A stretch of DNA of 64,000 nucleotides from Gammaproteobacteria bacterium (GTDB lineage: Bacteria > Gemmatimonadota > Gemmatimonadetes > Longimicrobiales > Gaopeijiaceae). How positions within the stretch are numbered: the stretch's first letter is position 1; each line of letters begins with the position of its first letter. The position numbers and the translations under genes were made by a program. Shown one piece after another: positions 62,701 through 64,000 of this stretch. The stretch is from the NCBI GenBank assembly GCA_028819075.1, contig JAPPMM010000002.1, forward strand, positions 47,335-111,334, read 5' to 3'. The notes beneath the pieces are model-generated. The model searched no databases, was not told where the DNA came from, and saw nothing but the letters and a program-made list of their open reading frames with translations.

Positions 62701-63732
62701 GTAGCGCTGGGACGCGGCGGCCCCTTCGGGCCAGCCGGTGGCGTTCGTCCATTCCTGGCCCCCGGATGCCAGGTAGAGCGATTCCAGCACGCGCAGGTCG
62801 GACTGGTTGCAGAATGGTCCCCGAGCTTCCCCCTTCATGGCCGACATCCACGCCGTGAACTCGGGAGAGCCGGGGACACAGAGCCCGCTGCTCTGGGCGA
62901 AGTAGAATCGCCTCAACCCATCGAGTTCCAGAAAGCTCCGCGGAATCGGGCCCGTCAGGCGGTTACGGTCGAGTTCCAGGTGGGTGAGGTTGGTCAGGCC
63001 GCCGAGTTCCGACGGGACGGTGCCTTCCAGGTCGTTGTTGAAGAACCCGAGGAACGACAGGTTGGACAGCTCCGCCAACTCCGCGGGAATCGGGCCGCTC
63101 AGGTGGTTGGACGCGAGTTGCAGGCGGGTCAGGCTGGTGAGCCCACCGAGTTCCGGTGGGACGGTGCCGATCAGGTTGTTCCGGTAGAGCTCCAGCTCGA
63201 TCACGTTTCCGTCGTCGTCAACCTCGACTCCGAACCAGTCCTCCAGTGGCGCGTCGGAGAGCCAGCCCAGCCGGCCGTACCAGTTCGGGCCGCCGGTGGC
63301 CTCATGGAAGAGGATGAGGATCTGGCGGTCGGAGTACGGATCCACCGTTACGTCGATGATGTGGTTGGCGGCCAGCCCCCGGGGGTCATGGGCGGTCAAT
63401 GAAACCGTGGCCACTCCCGGTCCCTCGGCGTAGATGGTCAGCGTACTGTCCATCACGGACACGGAAGCGACGGTGGTGTCGGAGCTCGCCGTGGTGAAGG
63501 TGAGCTGATGTCCCTCGGGGTCGCTGAAGAATTGGGCTGCGTTCAGCGTGACCGTGTCCCAGGGCTTGAGGCTCTGGGCGGGTATTGTGCCCTCGGTCGC
63601 CGGGGGGAGGTTGGGGGGTGGGGTGGTCGGTTCGTCCCCGCAGGACACGGCCCACGCCAGGCCGGCGAACGCCAGCAGGTATGGTGCGCCCCTCCGGAGG
63701 ACCGCCCGGCCGCTGCGGATCGGTCCGGTCAC
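59770..63732 (-). CDS. Giant lipoprotein: leucine-rich-repeat modules plus metzincin-type metalloprotease
   Basis: 1,320 residues. A lipobox-like AVSC puts the lipid Cys at 31. An Ig/cadherin-like domain (about 55-130) is followed by three LRR modules. Each begins with a D..vL..Ly.AtGG..W cap, carries 24-residue plant-type repeats of the form LTGPIPPELG, and closes with an LC.P....F..W cap. The modules have about 4, 2 and 13 repeats. The C-terminal third is a zinc protease with HELGHNMYLHH (H1077, H1081, H1087) and a Met-turn LMSYC, thus metzincin-like and similar in pattern to M66 proteases. GTG 63732 is the start. It would be a surface protease with a repeat-based binding arm. Confidence 0.88.
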   Translation of the reverse strand: MTGPIRSGRAVLRRGAPYLLAFAGLAWAVSCGDEPTTPPPNLPPATEGTIPAQSLKPWDTVTLNAAQFFSDPEGHQLTFTTASSDTTVASVSVMDSTLTIYAEGPGVATVSLTAHDPRGLAANHIIDVTVDPYSDRQILILFHEATGGPNWYGRLGWLSDAPLEDWFGVEVDDDGNVIELELYRNNLIGTVPPELGGLTSLTRLQLASNHLSGPIPAELAELSNLSFLGFFNNDLEGTVPSELGGLTNLTHLELDRNRLTGPIPRSFLELDGLRRFYFAQSSGLCVPGSPEFTAWMSAMKGEARGPFCNQSDLRVLESLYLASGGQEWTNATGWPEGAAASQRYGVGTDALGRVTALDLTANGLAGRLPENLGRLTLLTELRVADNALGGRLPQSLPALPLRWFDYAETELCVPPDAHFKGWLDGIEWHQGTRIDCAPPSDRDVLVALYDATGGPDWTERGNWLTDAELGEWYGVETDSSGRVTALRLQNNGLEGPLPPELGHLSALRDLVLWNNDLSGPIPPELGNLPNLTSLVVVNSNLSGTIPPELGNLAELSVLLLASSELTGPIPAELGKLVNLTSLTLDDNALEGPIPPELGNLAALESLSLALNYLTGPIPPELGSLSSLRQLGLGGNELTGSIPPELAMLEELQVLVLWDNDLTGPVPPELGSLGNLLYATLAENELTGPIPPELGSLARIDYLTLADNNLTGPIPPEFGRLIGAIDLDLRGNALTGQIPAELGRLPRLVRLSLGRNDLSGPISPRMGGMSHLRELDVTDNAGLSGALPEELTELNLDMLATGGTDLCAPSGEAFQQWLAAVPKRRLIPCAEGEPASAYLTQAVQSRSYRVPLVAGRPALLRVFVTAARPGGANMPAVRARFLLDGVETHVAEIASSPVPIPTEVDEGDLAASANAEIPGEVIQPGLEMVIEIDPEGVLDPALGVARRIPADGGRAVDVRAMPPLDLTLVPFLQEQTPDSSILALTTGMATDPGGHELLHDTRTLLPVGELEVTAHEPVLISSNNAYDLFRETIAIWAVEGGMGHYMGMIAGRTTVARGIAGVPGRVSFSVPDSRIIAHELGHNMYLHHAPCGGAGGPDPSFPEPDGSIGAWGYDFRRGRLVAPARHDLMSYCEPPWVSDYYFTNALRFRIRDEAPRVTQAAAGSGRSLLLWGGVDPEGKPFLEPAFVLEAPANVPRAGSEYRITGRDERDRELFSLGFDMPVPADGDGRAAFAIMLPVRDGWAEDLAGITLAGPGGSDTLNRESARPMAILRNPRTGQVRGILRRTAPVAQAAMDGTGSVSGSGLEVLLSPGLPGAAAWRR
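61335..62277 (-). repeat. Thirteen-unit 72-bp tandem LRR array
   Basis: About 13 units of 72 bases, each encoding a 24-residue leucine-rich repeat (consensus N.LTGPIPPELG.L..L..L). Copies differ at many bases but share CCGGAGCTCGGC-like cores, so they could recombine and change in number. Confidence 0.85.
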
Positions 63733-63762
63733 TCCGGAGGGGCGCGGAAGGCGGTGGGCACC

Positions 63763-64000
63763 CTACGGGCCGCCGGGGGGACGGCGGGGCGGGCGGGTGG
63801 GTCGTGCGGTCGCCCGCGCGGCGGGGGCGGGTCGTGGGCGCGCGCTGGCCGCCGGGGCCGGCCGGGGACGCGCGGCCGGAGTAGGCCGGGAACGCAGGCT
63901 GGGTGGTGCCGACGCTCGGGGCTGCGGGCGCGGGTTGCCAGGCCTGGACTGGACGCGGGTTGCCGGAGTGGGCCGGGAACGCACGCTGGGTGGTGCCGAC
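63763..64000 (-). CDS. C-terminal part of a Pro/Arg/Ala-rich protein (runs off right edge)
   Basis: A minus-strand frame open from the right edge to a TAG at 63763, at least 79 codons. The translation is low complexity: Pro, Arg, Ala and Ser only, with the unit SAPPSxRSRPTPA present twice. No domain is visible, and in such GC-rich DNA an open frame can arise by chance, but the in-phase DNA repeats suggest a real disordered tail. It ends 30 bases before the LRR-protease gene, so the two may share a transcript. Confidence 0.4.
   Translation of the reverse strand, partial: SAPPSVRSRPTPATRVQSRPGNPRPQPRASAPPSLRSRPTPAARPRPAPAASARPRPAPAARATARPTRPPRRPPGGP
63876..64000. repeat. Two 38-bp direct repeats at the right edge
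   Basis: Bases 63876-63913 and 63963-64000 match at 36 of 38 positions. They are 87 bases apart, a multiple of three, and encode the repeated Pro/Arg unit of the frame above. The second copy touches the window edge, so more copies may follow. Confidence 0.85.

Overview
This 64 kb window is high-GC bacterial chromosome. Its mix of cell-wall, secretion and house-keeping genes, many predicted outer-membrane proteins, lipoproteins with lipobox signals, and the run rny-folD-xseAB-ispA-dxs-nadK-recN suggest a Gram-negative-type, aerobic, heterotrophic bacterium. Gemmatimonadota is my best guess from general resemblance; no sequence search was done. Nothing looks like a phage, IS element, plasmid or CRISPR array.

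Left part (1-13.5 kb, all minus strand): thirteen genes run in one direction, so transcription flows from amtB toward position 1. After amtB comes a circularly permuted ATP-grasp / alpha-E / transglutaminase trio, then a small porin-like protein. Next is an aerobic CO dehydrogenase cluster: mocA, xdhC fused to a YHS domain, coxD, coxE, coxG, coxM, coxS and coxL. CoxL is cut by the window edge but carries the form I active-site loop AYRCSFR, so this organism probably oxidises CO for energy.

Middle part (13.8-41.8 kb): dusB, tmRNA, lspA, glnA and a CNNM/CBS membrane protein are followed by an NAD-salvage pair (nicotinate phosphoribosyltransferase-like plus nicotinamidase-like). Then comes a long series of exported and peptide-handling proteins: M3 and M14 peptidases, beta-propeller lipoproteins, gamma-glutamyltransferase, a DUF5916 outer-membrane protein, a TPR protein, a HupE/UreJ protein, an endostatin-like secreted protein, a DUF4399 lipoprotein and a lone pilin-like protein. 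Citrate synthase and an MBL-fold hydrolase close this part.

Right core (41.8-57 kb, plus strand): a translation operon (infC-rpmI-rplT-pheS-pheT) is joined by overlap to a short coiled-coil gene and zapA. It starts from a good promoter and a structured leader, and infC appears to start at an ATA codon. Then follow rny, folD, xseA, xseB, ispA, dxs, nadK and recN. Many of these genes overlap by 1-4 bases, with GTG and TTG starts, pointing to translational coupling.

Right end (57-64 kb): an outer-membrane-type protein (minus), tRNA-Gly and tRNA-Cys behind a clear promoter, a lipoprotein with a type 1 copper site, and a 1,320-residue lipoprotein combining three plant-like leucine-rich-repeat modules with a metzincin-type metalloprotease. 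A Pro/Arg-rich frame with DNA repeats runs off the right edge.

Most noteworthy: the complete cox set with its XdhC-YHS fusion, the LRR-metzincin lipoprotein, the ATA-started infC with an attenuator-like leader, the peptide-ligase-like trio beside the nitrogen genes, and the endostatin-like secreted protein.
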